A DNA stretch of 64,000 nt from Turbatrix aceti (taxonomy: Eukaryota; Nematoda; Chromadorea; Rhabditida; Panagrolaimidae), in assembly GCA_963969345.1 (NCBI GenBank), contig OZ017769.1, forward strand, positions 6,389,725-6,453,724, written 5' to 3'. A model generated the notes under the pieces. The model saw nothing but the letters and a program-made list of their open reading frames with translations, searched no databases and was not told the DNA's origin. Both the position numbers and the translations under genes were made by a program. Positions 46,269 through 57,275 of this stretch are shown here, piece after piece. How positions within the stretch are numbered: position 1 is the stretch's first letter; every line of letters starts with the position of its first letter.

Positions 46269-47330
46269 TCAGTTGCTGTCCAGTCCGCGTCGTCGGATCT
46301 CCTGGAGCACGTCCTGGGGGAGGGTGTGCGTCTTGGTCGGGGCCTGGAGCGTCTCCCGCTGATTCGTGATGATGCTCAGCTGTTCTTTGTAATGGTGGAT
46401 GATATCCTGATCTGCAGGGCAGGATTCGATGAAGGCTGCCGTCCGGTAGCCTGTCAGGATGTAGTTCCACAGGTAGAACAGGTGGTGGGGGATTTCGAAG
46501 CCGAGGAGTCGCTGTCCGATTATCCGGATGTGGTGGAGTCGGGGCAGGAGTTCGCAGTCGTACTCCGTCATCGACGAGCCCAGCAGGTAGCGAGACTTAC
46601 GAACAGCCAGGACCTCGTTGATGGTCGTCAGCTGCTCGACGACTTTGTTGTGCGCGGCCTGAATCGGGAGCGGCAGCGCTTCGATGGGAGACACCAGGCG
46701 ACGGGTTTTGTCGTAGTCGATTTTCGCTCGGAGGAAAACTTTGAAATTCTGCAAGAAAAAAATTTACCCCGGTTCAGTGAGCAGAAAAATATTTGAATCC
46801 GGTGACTTCCGGAGCGAAATAAACAAAAAAACATACTCTGTACAGGTTTTCGATGCTCTTCTCCACGGTGGGATCCTTTTCGAAGAGAGGAACTCGGAAC
46901 TCCTTGGCCAGGTGGAAGATGCGACCTTCGATTTCGCGGTTGTCTGCGTAAGTTAATTCCCTGAAGAAAATTACGAACGTCAAGTCAAGTCCGGTCGGAA
47001 ACCAGAATTAGTGCAAAAAAAGAGTCGAAAACAGAAAAAAAAAACATACTTTTCCTCCTCGATCATGATAGGCGGCTGGGCGCCGAGGAAATTACGCTTG
47101 AAAACCTCGGAATTGACGTTCACCGTCTTGACTTCAACTCTGACGACGCCGACTTCGTAGAGAGCGTAGAGCTCCATCCAGAACTCCTGGCAGAAGAGAC
47201 ACGCTCCGATGCGCCGACTGTCGATGCCGGACGCCTTGACGTAGAGCTCGAGGAGCGGCTTGTACGGGATCACCCCGCCGCCGTTGACATGGACTCCAAA
47301 GTCGCCGTTCACCTCTGCAAGGGCAGCCAT
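46269..47330 (-). CDS. exc-4: Chloride intracellular channel protein, EXC-4 type
   Basis: GST-fold CLIC protein that keeps excretory-canal and other tubes open in C. elegans. Exons from 47330: 47050-47330, 46837-46960 and 46269-46748; 294 residues. Blocks such as LLELYVKASGID, FLGAQPPIMIEEEKELTYAD, KSRYLLGSSMTEYDCELLPR and AAFIESCPADQDIIHHYKEQ match the nematode EXC-4 subfamily closely. The glutaredoxin-like site reads CLFC, a CxxC pair. The start follows a TTTTCAG acceptor by 9 nt, consistent with trans-splicing. ORFs reading upstream of this ATG are not supported. Confidence 0.95.
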
Positions 47331-50300
47331 GACAATGAACTGAAAAGGAAAATGGAAACGGTCAGACGATAATTGTTGGAGTGGGCAAGGTAATAGCACG
47401 CGGGCAAACAGGCCTCCTGGAAGTGCTAACGAGCAACAAAAAATATCACCGAAGCCGGCCGGGGGGCTAACAAACGAGTCATCACCGCCACCGCGCGTGT
47501 CGAACCTCCCGAGTCGAGAGCGAGGAGCGCAGCCCGTGCACGCTACGCTAACGACGCCATTCCGATCAGGTGCACACGCAACAACATACGCGGCGACACA
47601 AGCAAGGTAAGGGGTTCGCCGCGTCGCTTCACGGTTGGGAAACTTTTTTGATGGCCGCAGGAACGAAACGAACGAACGAACACGCGCAATCAACAACAGC
47701 AAAATTTTTGAGATGGAGACGCATCAGGCAAACAAACACGGGAGTGTGCAGCCGAGCCCAGCAGGGCTGGGTCAGTGACATTGCTCCGAAAATGAGCGGT
47801 AGAGGGCCCCTACGGGCAGCAGCCACAGCCACAACCACCACTACCACCAAAACCAGCACTGACGCTGACTGATCCGAGGCCAAAGCCGATTACGCTCCCT
47901 CGCAACACCGCAGCCGCAGCAGTCCTCCGACGTCACTGATACGTCGGATACCGACCGTGGCTGTGGCTGCGGCGTCTGTCGTGCACCATCCACTTCCATT
48001 TCCATTAACTGCAAAAAAACGGGATTGGAATGTCGCCTTCGACGCTCAAAAATTCCAGGTGGTGATAACGATTTGAGTGCTTATGACGCCTGCATGCGAA
48101 GCCGTACAAATAGGGATGATCCTCTCTTAAAACCAACCAACGCCCAGGAAGCAAACGCTTTGCAAACACTTTTCAGCCAGGTTGGTTTTTTTGATAAAAA
48201 TACTTGGAACGTAACCTGACGAAAAAAGGGTAAAAAAGAAGATCAAACGGCGCTAGCGACGAAAACACGCAGGTATAACCTGTCAAAAAACACTCGACGT
48301 CGAGTAGTTCCGTATAAACAAACGGGCATGGCCACGGGCCACGGGCAGGACTGACTGCAAATAGAAATAAATATATAACGACCATAATTTGGAGTTGGTA
48401 GACGCGAGCAATCAGGAAAGCAGCAATTGCACCGGGACGTGAGTTGATGGTGATAACGCGGATGGCAAACAGGGTCGGTCATAAATGATGCGACAGGAAC
48501 ATACAGAAAACAGAAAAACGGTCAGCTGGGCAAAAATGAACGGAAAAGAGCTCCGAGAAAGAGGGAGCAAAAAAATCGGAAGCACGTTTTTGTCCCTGGT
48601 TTCGGTTGCAGGAGAAGCTATTTATCCTGAAGCTGGTCCACAGCGCTCCGGGCAGTGCAATGCAGTCTCCATTCTCCGACTCTTCCAGGGTTAAATCGGA
48701 TCATATCACGCTGCAAGCCTCCCCTTTTACGACTCAACGTCCACCAAGCGGGAGCGTAAACATTTTCTTCCGAAAGCGGCCGCCCGTTTTCGGAAGAAAA
48801 TGAGTGAAAGTTGTGAAACTAACTGGATTCATAACTCGAAAGTTAGCCGGTTTGCGTTTCAAACCGGGTAGGGTAGCCGGTGGGCATACACAAACGTGGT
48901 TAGCGAGAGAAAGACGCGACAAGGTTTGTTTTCTCGCTGGAATGCGGAGAGGCGGTTTTATCGCGAAAGTGATAAGTGTACCGACGTTAGGCGCTTGCCA
49001 ACCCAGAAAAAAAAGAAGTGCGATCTCCAGAAGATTCCAGGGTCGAAAAGCGCTTGAGTGCTTCCAGAACCAGGTGAAGGCAGAAACACGGTACCCAAGA
49101 CCCTCAAAAGTGTATGAAACGGTCTAAAACTCAGCAGAAAAGGTACAAGACCACACAGAGGCACTTAAACCAACTGACAATGTCAATTTGGGTGTTTAGG
49201 TAGATAGATCGGGTGGGGCGACGACTCTGACTCTCCACGCGCCCCTTGCAGAGGACATTGTTTGTCCAACATCCTCAAACAGGGTCCTCCTCACTCGAAC
49301 GGCCGTCTTCGTCGTCGTCCATTGCACATCGCCGAAAGCGTCAGCATGAGAGGCCTGTCTCCGCTCCTCCGACGGCTGCTGGAGAGGCAGGAAGCCTCCT
49401 CGCAATCAAGTGGCACGTCCTAGAAGGCAACAGGCGCCAGCGGGCAAGCTCTGCGTACAAGGATGGGGGGAGAAACTACGCCCAGGAAAAGACTGACTAC
49501 AAAGTGGTCAGGTTGGGTGGTCAGCAGCCGCCAGCCAGCAAAACACCATGGGATCCGATCGTCAACGCCATCGGATGTGATCGCGACAGCCAAACCGGAT
49601 AACCGGTCGATGAGCCGGCTGGCCGCGGTCGGCGTCTGTCACAAGCTGCATCCGCGGACTCGGACGCGGACGGAATCGTGGGAAGCAGAGACCATGACTT
49701 GGACGCGCACTACAGACCGACCCGGTTGACTCGATCGCCCGATCCTTCCGGAGAACAGAAGGCTAATAATCTCTTTTTCATCCGATCAACGGCCTCCACG
49801 AGTTCGCGTTCGTTTGTTCGTTCCGGTCAATCCGGCGTCGACCCTGGCACAAATGAAACCAAAAGTCAGAAAAAGAGATCAATGGGTAAAAAAAGGAAAA
49901 AAATGACAGTCATGCACATTGATCACTGCCCCATTGAAAAATGGCGATCAAGGCGAAAAACAAAAGCTCAGACACGTCGGCAAAAAAAACTGTCATCCAC
50001 GAGTCACCCGGCGGCGGCCCGTGGGAATGTAGCAGGCAAACGATGTCGATAGGGGTGTCGCGCTTGGTTGCAAATGACCGACAAAAAAAACAATAATTAA
50101 AGTCGCCTCGGCTCGCCGAGCTCCGCGCTCGCCGTCTGAGATGAGCTCAGCTCATCTCATCTCAAAAAAGCTTTTTTATCACCAAAACATCCAAATTAAA
50201 TAATAAAAATGCAATACTCGCCTATTTTTTGGATGACCGAATTTCATACGCGCACAGCATCATTTTTTAAGGGGGTAATTTGCGGTCAATTAAAGACAGG

Positions 50301-51625
50301 TTGACAGCGACAGAAAGAAATCAAAGCACTCTGGTGAAATTCAACCCCGTCGGACTCGAGTCGGAAAAATCAAAGCAAAGCCCCCGGCTACCGGCTATCA
50401 AAATCAATTCCGCGTCGAATACATAAAAGTTGCGCGAGACAAAAAAAACTACAAAAGTAAGACAAGGCAAAAAGCGCTCATCAAACGCGTCGAAGAAAGG
50501 AAAAGGAGAGGCAGCAGCCGTCGACGATGGCGCACATGCAGGAAGGGTCATCGATCGATTGATCGCCCGTGCGCGGACCATCGACCTTGGACGACCGCCA
50601 GTTAGTCGGTCGCCTGCATGCATGCGCGGAGGCGGCAGCGAAGACGGCGCGAACAAAAAAAAAATATTGCGCTACGCAAGTAGCATCAGATAACGGAAGT
50701 CAAGTCAGGTGCGCGACGCGGCGACTGACCATCGCTGCGTCGTCGTCCCGGCCGATGCGATGCGATAGGCAATCGACGACGGCCGCTGCCGGTTGGTTGT
50801 CCGGAAAACCGGCCGCTTGAGGGAGGGTTGCCGGAAAAAGTGTGATTTCGAAAAATACAATAAAAACTCATGCAAAGCACCAACCATCTATCTTGTCACG
50901 CTGGATGGGATAACTATGTTTACCAAAAAATGATGGAGAGATGGAAAATAGAAATCGTAATTATGCATGCAGGCGAGGATCCACTGAATCACGCGCATCG
51001 ACGGAACGCGCCCAGTTTGAAAAGTGGCGCCATTGGTGCAAATGGAGTGCTGGATGGGCTTCGTGCTCAATGCACTGCCATCAACGATGCCGCGCTTTTG
51101 CAACGATCCCATTGCGAGCATCATTTGGCACGACGCCAATAACGATCGTAAATTTAATCGAATCATAAATGCAACAACTCTGGTACATTATTTGCGCGAC
51201 ATAAACTTTTTTGCATTATTCTCACAATCATGATCTTCGGATTAAAGAGGCACTTTTTCGCGCAGATCAGATCTATGCAGGTAGGACGATACGGTATGTA
51301 TGAGAACAAAAAAGAAAAAAACATTCAACAAATGGAAAATCAATAATTCAACGTAAACTACACATCTAATTCAGCAATTGTTAACGAGAAACAAAAAAAA
51401 ACAACAACAAAAAGTCAAAATTGAAACTCCGCGCAACATTCAAGAAAAATTGCGCCTGAATTTACCCAATGTGCACGATCAGGGTTCCCGCCGCGAATTT
51501 CAAACTAACGTTTGTTTCTGGTTTTTTTATCACGTCTTTTGTTCGTTTGTTGAGTTCTTGATCCTTTTGTGGTTGTGCTACTTTGCCAGAACTTGCATAA
51601 ACCTATCGACAGGCTTCAGACGATC
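47331..51625. other. 4.3-kb region with no recognised gene
   Basis: Upstream of exc-4 and of the RPA34-like gene (divergent). Short open frames only. Features seen are a 15-bp hairpin at 48761-48802 and a palindromic GATGAGCTCAGCTCATC near 50142-50158. It probably contains promoters and possibly untranslated exons. Confidence 0.5.
48761..48802. repeat. 15-bp perfect inverted repeat with GC-rich loop
   Basis: CATTTTCTTCCGAAA and its exact complement flank a 12-nt GC-rich loop containing GCGGCCGC. A strong DNA or RNA hairpin is possible; no T-run follows. Confidence 0.7.
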
Positions 51626-52376
51626 ATGGATGATATAATTAACGTTACTTTTGATCCTACGTTAACGTCGACACCTGTGAGGAAGAAACCGCGAAAATCC
51701 GAAGTGAAAGCGGAGTCTTCTTTCGACGACACAGTTGAGTCATCTGGTGTTGCCGAAGATGAATCCTTGGATGACGTCGAATACTGGCTCGTCAGAACAC
51801 CCAAAAATGTGAGTTTTTTTGTCAAAAACTTTTTTCTCTGGATTTTTTCTGGTTTTTATTAACAATTTATTTGAAATAGGCCTATGCTTTGTTGAATTCT
51901 CAAAACTTGAGTGTGCATGATTGTGTTATAGGTCGATTCCATGTACTTGCCGAAACTCAAGATCCCACAAGGCCTGGAAACAGAGATATCAGTCACGAAG
52001 CGGAACCGTAAAGGAAAAAATATGATGTGCAGGTACGCGCCATCGGCAACTGCCATGTATGTCTTGGATCCCGAAAATGCTCGAGTGTCTTCAAAAGGCA
52101 AGAAAAAATTGAAGCCAGGTTGGATGAACTTGTTTTTGGAAGATTTGAATTTTTTATGGTCTCTGCAATTTTTCAGTCGCCAAAATCGCTGGCATGCTGA
52201 CGATTGTGCCGGAAGAAGAAATCCAGATCGCCGCTCCCGTGGAGCCAGAAGAAGACTTTCTCCGTCCTGAAAACTACGTTTCCCCCGAGCCATCCGCTTT
52301 TGAAGTCCAATCTATCCGGCGCAAGCCAGTCGTCTACCACACATCCGTCTCTCAGCGTGGTCATCGAGGGCACTGA
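51626..52376 (+). CDS. RNA polymerase I subunit RPA34/POLR1G-like protein
   Basis: Exons 51626-51808, 51932-52118 and 52177-52376; 189 residues, with phases closing and AATAAA at 52430-52435. After an acidic N-terminus it shows EYWLVRTPKN, then LPKLKIP, a basic stretch, a YVLDP strand, and KIAGMLTIVPEEE. This order resembles the RPA34/CD3EAP dimerisation barrel (LWLIQAP, P-L core, G-x-L-x-I). The C-terminus is short, ending RGHRGH. The match is by pattern only and sequence conservation in this family is weak. A generic nucleolar protein is the main alternative. Confidence 0.5.
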
Positions 52377-52764
52377 ACACGAATATTGCATCGTATCTCC
52401 GCACGTGTATGCACTTTTTGTTGATTTTTAATAAAGTTTGGCGCTGAATGCATCCATCCGCGTGATTGCCGGAGAGCAACGGTCGCCTGTTCACAGAACG
52501 CATCACGGGAGTGACGTTTGTAAATATTCTTCAGTTTGTTATTGACTAGCACTTGTGTTTTGCTTTTTTTTCAACAGTGTGACCTGCCTGGACCTTCGAC
52601 ATCGCGATAACTCGGGAAACCGGACGTTATCGGTCGGTCCCGACGGTCACGGGAGAGGAGGGGCGAATTGTTTACGCCTACGGACTGAATATTCATAAGC
52701 AGTCGTGCCGGGCTGGCCAAGTGGCAGTACTGAATGAGTCACCGGCAGTTTCAACTTGGAGAAA

Positions 52765-52930
52765 AATGAACTCTCGGGGAATCGACTCTTTCGTCAAAAT
52801 TTGGTTTTCATTGGTACCATTCAAAAAATATTTTCTCTAGAAAATGCACAAAAAACGCTAAAAACGTAGGAAATTTCTAGTGATAGTGAATTTTTAACGA
52901 GAAATACTTAACATTGATAAAAAATAGTGA
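52765..52930 (-). repeat. Dispersed repeat family 2, copy c
   Basis: Reverse complement shares with the intronic copies the core ATCACTAGAAATTTCCTACG and flanking AT-rich strands. It ends with GAGTCGATTC-type sequence. Confidence 0.55.
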
Positions 52931-53026
52931 ACTTTAACCGGTGTATTTTAAAAACCGGGGTTAGACTCAGAATGGCGTGATTATCTAATCCGAGTATGTT
53001 ATACGGATTCCCAAAAAAATATAGTT

Positions 53027-53062
53027 AGGTGAATGACATTTTTTTCGACGTGTCATTCACCT
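53027..53062. repeat. 12-bp hairpin AGGTGAATGACA/TGTCATTCACCT
   Basis: Perfect 12-bp arms with a 12-nt loop, extended by weaker AT pairing outside. Origin unknown. Confidence 0.65.
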
Positions 53063-53963
53063 GTGATTATATTTTTCTCTCCTATCCTAATCTCCATGGA
53101 AATGACGTTATCTTTTCACGTCGACTTCGTGTACTTAAAAAAATTTTTTTTTTTCTGTTTTTCCCGACTTTGATGTTCTCAATGATATATGTATACGTGC
53201 CTCGAACAATTCACACCACCTTTCTCCCGTTCCTCGAAGCTGACAGAGACTGACATATTGTTGATCTTTGGGAGTGCTGTTTGCTCGGCATTACAGCTAC
53301 GTGCGGTATACAACCGCGGGGCACGTTCACAGCTGAGTCAGGAGTCAGGTGGCGACAGATGGCTAAAATAGGCACATTGAGACTATCTCCTCCCATTTTT
53401 CACTGTACTCAACAAAAATGGAAAGAAAACAGATAGGCGGGTTAGTAATGCCGAAAACTGCTGTAAACAAGTTTGTCCGGAGAGCTCGATGTACATTTTT
53501 TCTTTTTCATGCAGCCGCATAAGAGCGCTGTTCGCAGTCATAAGATAGGGGGTGACGGACGCACGCTTTTCACACAATACATATCCCATGCGTCCGTTTC
53601 CACACCGGATTGACAAGTTGAGTCGGAAAGTGTGCTCACATGGGCCGCCCGCTGTCGGTTGTCTGCGTTGTGCATCCATCCATCCATCTGACAGCGCTCG
53701 CTCGCTCGCTTGGTCTGCTGACTCCCTTGTGACGCGCATCGATTGCTAGAATTTTCCAAGTTGTGTCATTTTGTAAAAATTCTCATTTTTGTCGTTAAAA
53801 TGCCGTGTAGACCGGTGGATAATTAACAGAGTCGATTATTTATTTTTTTCAGTCAACATCTCGCGTCCGCGCATCTCAGCGAGCATTGCTCCTTTTACCA
53901 TCCCGAGGCTCAGTGCCGCCACAAAAACGATCCAAAGAATACCATCTTTACCATCTGCGCAAA

Positions 53964-54836
53964 ATGCAGCATTCTGAGCAGGTAAATAGCGCATCTTTAT
54001 GGATATCCCTTTTTTACATTTTTTTTGCCCTCCAGCTGAATGCCACCACCATTGCCGCTGCTGCGGAACAACAACAACCACCACCGAAGACTGCCACCAA
54101 GAACGGCAAAAAGACGGCCATCAGAGCGGCCAAGTCTCCTTCGACCCCGACGCCCTCTCATTCGCGCCGAACTCCGGCTTCTGCGCCTGCTTCCACCCGC
54201 AGCAAGCAAGCCAAGAGAGTTCCCCCCGTCTCCGGATCCACGTCAACCACCACTACTACCACCTCTGAGGCCAACAAGAAGTTCCTCAACCTCGCGGACT
54301 TCCAGCCTGCGCTCGCGGACTGCTTCCAGGTCCCTTCCGTGCAACGACGCACCCCGGTTCGGGGCGTGAAGGCTACCAAGTCTTCACCTGCCCTCGTTTC
54401 CCAGGCCCCCGGTTCCCCTGTCTTCCGTGGCCAGTCATCTTCGCCACCCATCGTACCCGGCTTTAAAAATTCCATGTCGCCTATCAAGATGTCGGCTCCC
54501 GGTGTTGCATCCATCGTACGACAAGTCCCGAATCGCCCCCGCAATACCCAGGGCCTCTCCCTGCTTGTACCCACTCCGTTTGCGTCCGCCAAGTACCACG
54601 ACTCGCCGCTGGCCTGCCAGCTGCCTCCTCCACCTTCGTGGATGCTGGACGACTCGATCTCTTCGAAGGCGCTCTCCGGCTCTTCGTCCTCGCTCAACAG
54701 CACGGGCAGCAGCGCCGGCACGACTTCGCCTACTCCGACGACCCCCATCGAGGTACAGGTAGCCAAGGAGAAGGGCTTCGACGGCAGCATTCGCATCCAC
54801 CCTCTCTCGCTCATCGCAGCGGTCAGTGCGTCGTAG
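53964..54836 (+). CDS. PNRC/EDC1-type decapping co-activator
   Basis: Exons 53964-53981 (MQHSEQ) and 54036-54836; 272 residues, low complexity, rich in Ala, Pro, Ser and Thr. The informative part is PTPFASAKYHDSPLACQLPPPPSWM near 54570-54650. It matches the PNRC motif (GAKFSEPPSP-x-LPKPPSHW), a short sequence that binds the EVH1 domain of DCP1 and stimulates mRNA decapping; yeast Edc1 uses the same LPxPPxxW core. Vertebrate PNRC2 also links UPF1 to decapping. The rest shows no domain. Introns or starts upstream cannot be excluded, but 53964 is the first in-frame ATG after the acceptor near 53851. Confidence 0.65.
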   Translation: MQHSEQVNSASLWISLFYIFFALQLNATTIAAAAEQQQPPPKTATKNGKKTAIRAAKSPSTPTPSHSRRTPASAPASTRSKQAKRVPPVSGSTSTTTTTTSEANKKFLNLADFQPALADCFQVPSVQRRTPVRGVKATKSSPALVSQAPGSPVFRGQSSSPPIVPGFKNSMSPIKMSAPGVASIVRQVPNRPRNTQGLSLLVPTPFASAKYHDSPLACQLPPPPSWMLDDSISSKALSGSSSSLNSTGSSAGTTSPTPTTPIEVQVAKEKGFDGSIRIHPLSLIAAVSAS

Positions 54837-57275
54837 AAGTCAGTCGCCGTCGTTCAGGTCCCGGAACAGAAAAGTCTGCCGCCACCAACTTACCCCGTAT
54901 TCCACGTGCAACAAATGACTTTGCCTCCACTTTCGGAGACGCTCTACATCCTTTCTCAATTTAAATCCACCTTTCGGTTGGTTTTGAGTTTTCTGTCTCT
55001 GGTCTCGTCGACGCTCCTTCCTCCGACCACGCATCTCATTCACACGCTTGATTTTCGAGTAACCTCTTCAGTTTTATGTTGTTTCTATTGTTCTTTTTTT
55101 TTTGTTTTTAATAACAAATTTATTACCTTCACCCCTGATGCATCCAAGATGAAGAACTTTACCTCGCCTTCCTTTCTTCCTTCGCCCGATCCGCTTTTCT
55201 GGGTGATTGTACAAAACAGAGTAGTCGAATGATCTTCATTTTCTGTGCACTCTTGTATTGTTTTTTTTCGAAGTGCATTGTAGAATCGATCCCGAGCAGT
55301 TTTGTTCCGTTTTTGCGACGCAACATACCTACCTTATTTTTGTGTTGTTCTTTTTTTTCCGGTTCTTACCCGGAGAATCGCAGATTGCCCTTTGGCACTT
55401 TGCGTCGTCCAAATTTTTTTTTGAATTTTTATCGCCCCACTCAATTTGTTGATGATTTATCAAATTTTTCGCGTTTGTTTACAGTGCACGTCTTTGCTGA
55501 GCGAAGGCGCAGTGCTCTGTCGTATTTCTTGAAATTTTTACAATCCTTTTTATCCATATTTTCGCGGTTCCTTTTCTCCCCAAAAATCATGAATCACGTG
55601 TTGATAAATCGTGTCAACAAATCTACCGGGTACTTTCCCCATTTTTTTTGTATTTCGCCGTCATTTTTTTTGCATTTTTGTTCTACCTGTCCTCGTTTGT
55701 TCCCAGTCGGCTTCATTATTACTATATTTCCTAAAACAATGCCAGATGGATTTTTTGTAAATATCCTTCCGGCATTGCGCATTCTATAGTACCTCCAGGC
55801 TGCGTCCTGCATTCGGCACCCTCCCCGGTGCTTGCGTTATCTCATGTCCCCCTCCCTTCCCCACGGTTTTATGGCAACTTCCGATACACAAGGGTATTCT
55901 CGTGGATTTTTAATCCTTCCTTTTACACGCACTCTCTCTTGTGTGCATGACTGGTGGTTGTTATCCTTCTTGTCGTAATCGTATTTATGTACATGACACA
56001 CGGGCTTTTGTATACCCATTATCCACTGTGCATATTACCCCCCTTGACTTACCTCCTCCTATTTATACCCACACTAGCCACGGCATCTGAGTGGCACATT
56101 CCGAGGCACGCTGACCCCTTATAAGCTACGGTATTTATAAGTGGCGCGGGGCGGTGTTTGGCCTTGATGACAATTCGTTGTTGTGTTTTTTAGTAGCACG
56201 TTGTTGTTCCCAAAAGGTTTACTGTAACTGATTATTGCCCCGAATTGTATGTGGATTTGAGCCCGGTCATGAGTATCGTAAGTAACTAACTGGGCGTCGA
56301 ATGGGTCGATGCTATGTTCATAGGCATTCCCTGCTAGGATAGGTAGAATTTTTTTTTCTAAATTTCTTCAAAATTGACCCACTCAGATTTTTGTAAATTC
56401 TTTTTTTTTTGTAAAAAACGGCGTTCATTCCAAAAACATCTTTGACACCGTTAACCTTGTTTAACACGGCATAAAAGTCCTTGCCTGTGTTTTTCTTTGA
56501 CGTGCAAATACGATCTTGTACTCCCTCTTTTACACCAACTCGACGCGCAGCCCTTCACCGGGCTGCCCTATCACGTACCAACCACTCCGGCTGTATATTC
56601 TAATCATCTCTCTTTCCTTTCTAGCTTATCTATTACGATCTGTATGTTTACTGTCTCTTCTCTTTTTTTCCAAAGCATCTTTTCTCTCTTTGCCGGTTTT
56701 TTTTTTAAATAGTCATCGTCCCCATCACTACTATCTTTTTGTCATTCTTTGTCACTTATTTTAGGTATAAAAATTGTTATTGTTTTTTTTTTTTGCAAAA
56801 CATAAGAATTGTGACGAGATTGAAGTAAATTTGGCCTAAAAATTACGGTATTGCTGGAGGTGCAGGGGGTGTAAACACGAAGGGCAGGAAAACATCACGC
56901 AGACTAATAAAGCGATAATAAGACAGAAAAGAGGTGCAGAAAAACAGAAAAAAACAAACTGCGATAACAGATGGTAAAAGCAAACAAAAATTACGCACGG
57001 AGTCTGCAAAGCAATTTGATTCGACATCTGCAATCGGATTACTTCTATAATCAAAACACAAAGTCATGCATGATGCCGATAAGAAACAAAAAAATAACTG
57101 TTGGTTCGTGTTTTATGGATCCCGGAAGGGGAAAACATTTTCGCGTAGAGACACCATTTTGCGCGGTAAAATGTGGCTGCGGTTCAAATGTGCTTTTTTG
57201 ACTGGTTTTTGTTTTGTGCTTTTGATTGCCGTAAACGGGTTTCGCATTGTTGGTTGAATACTGATATCTATCTCA
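54837..57275. other. T/C-rich 3' region and spacer
   Basis: Strongly pyrimidine-rich on the plus strand from about 54960 to 56770, with long T-runs. Open frames here are composition artefacts (Phe, Leu and Ser-rich). It probably includes a long 3' UTR of the PNRC-like gene. No structured RNA was recognised. Confidence 0.5.

Larger units (their letters stand above)
52377..53963. other. Intergenic region with a repeat and a hairpin
   Basis: Contains the 3' UTR of the RPA34-like gene, an inverted copy of repeat family 2 (52765-52930) and a hairpin (53027-53062). Just before the next gene, a TTTTTTTCAG acceptor ends near 53851. No other gene was recognised. Confidence 0.5.

Noticed and set aside
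48776..48783. GCGGCCGC (NotI site) suggesting a cloning linker
   Set aside because: Flanked by ordinary genomic sequence and a natural-looking inverted repeat; no vector sequence seen.
54906..55789. Hydrophobic Phe/Leu/Ser-rich frames downstream of the PNRC-like gene
   Set aside because: They reflect the T/C-rich composition of a probable long 3' UTR; no domain or splice structure.
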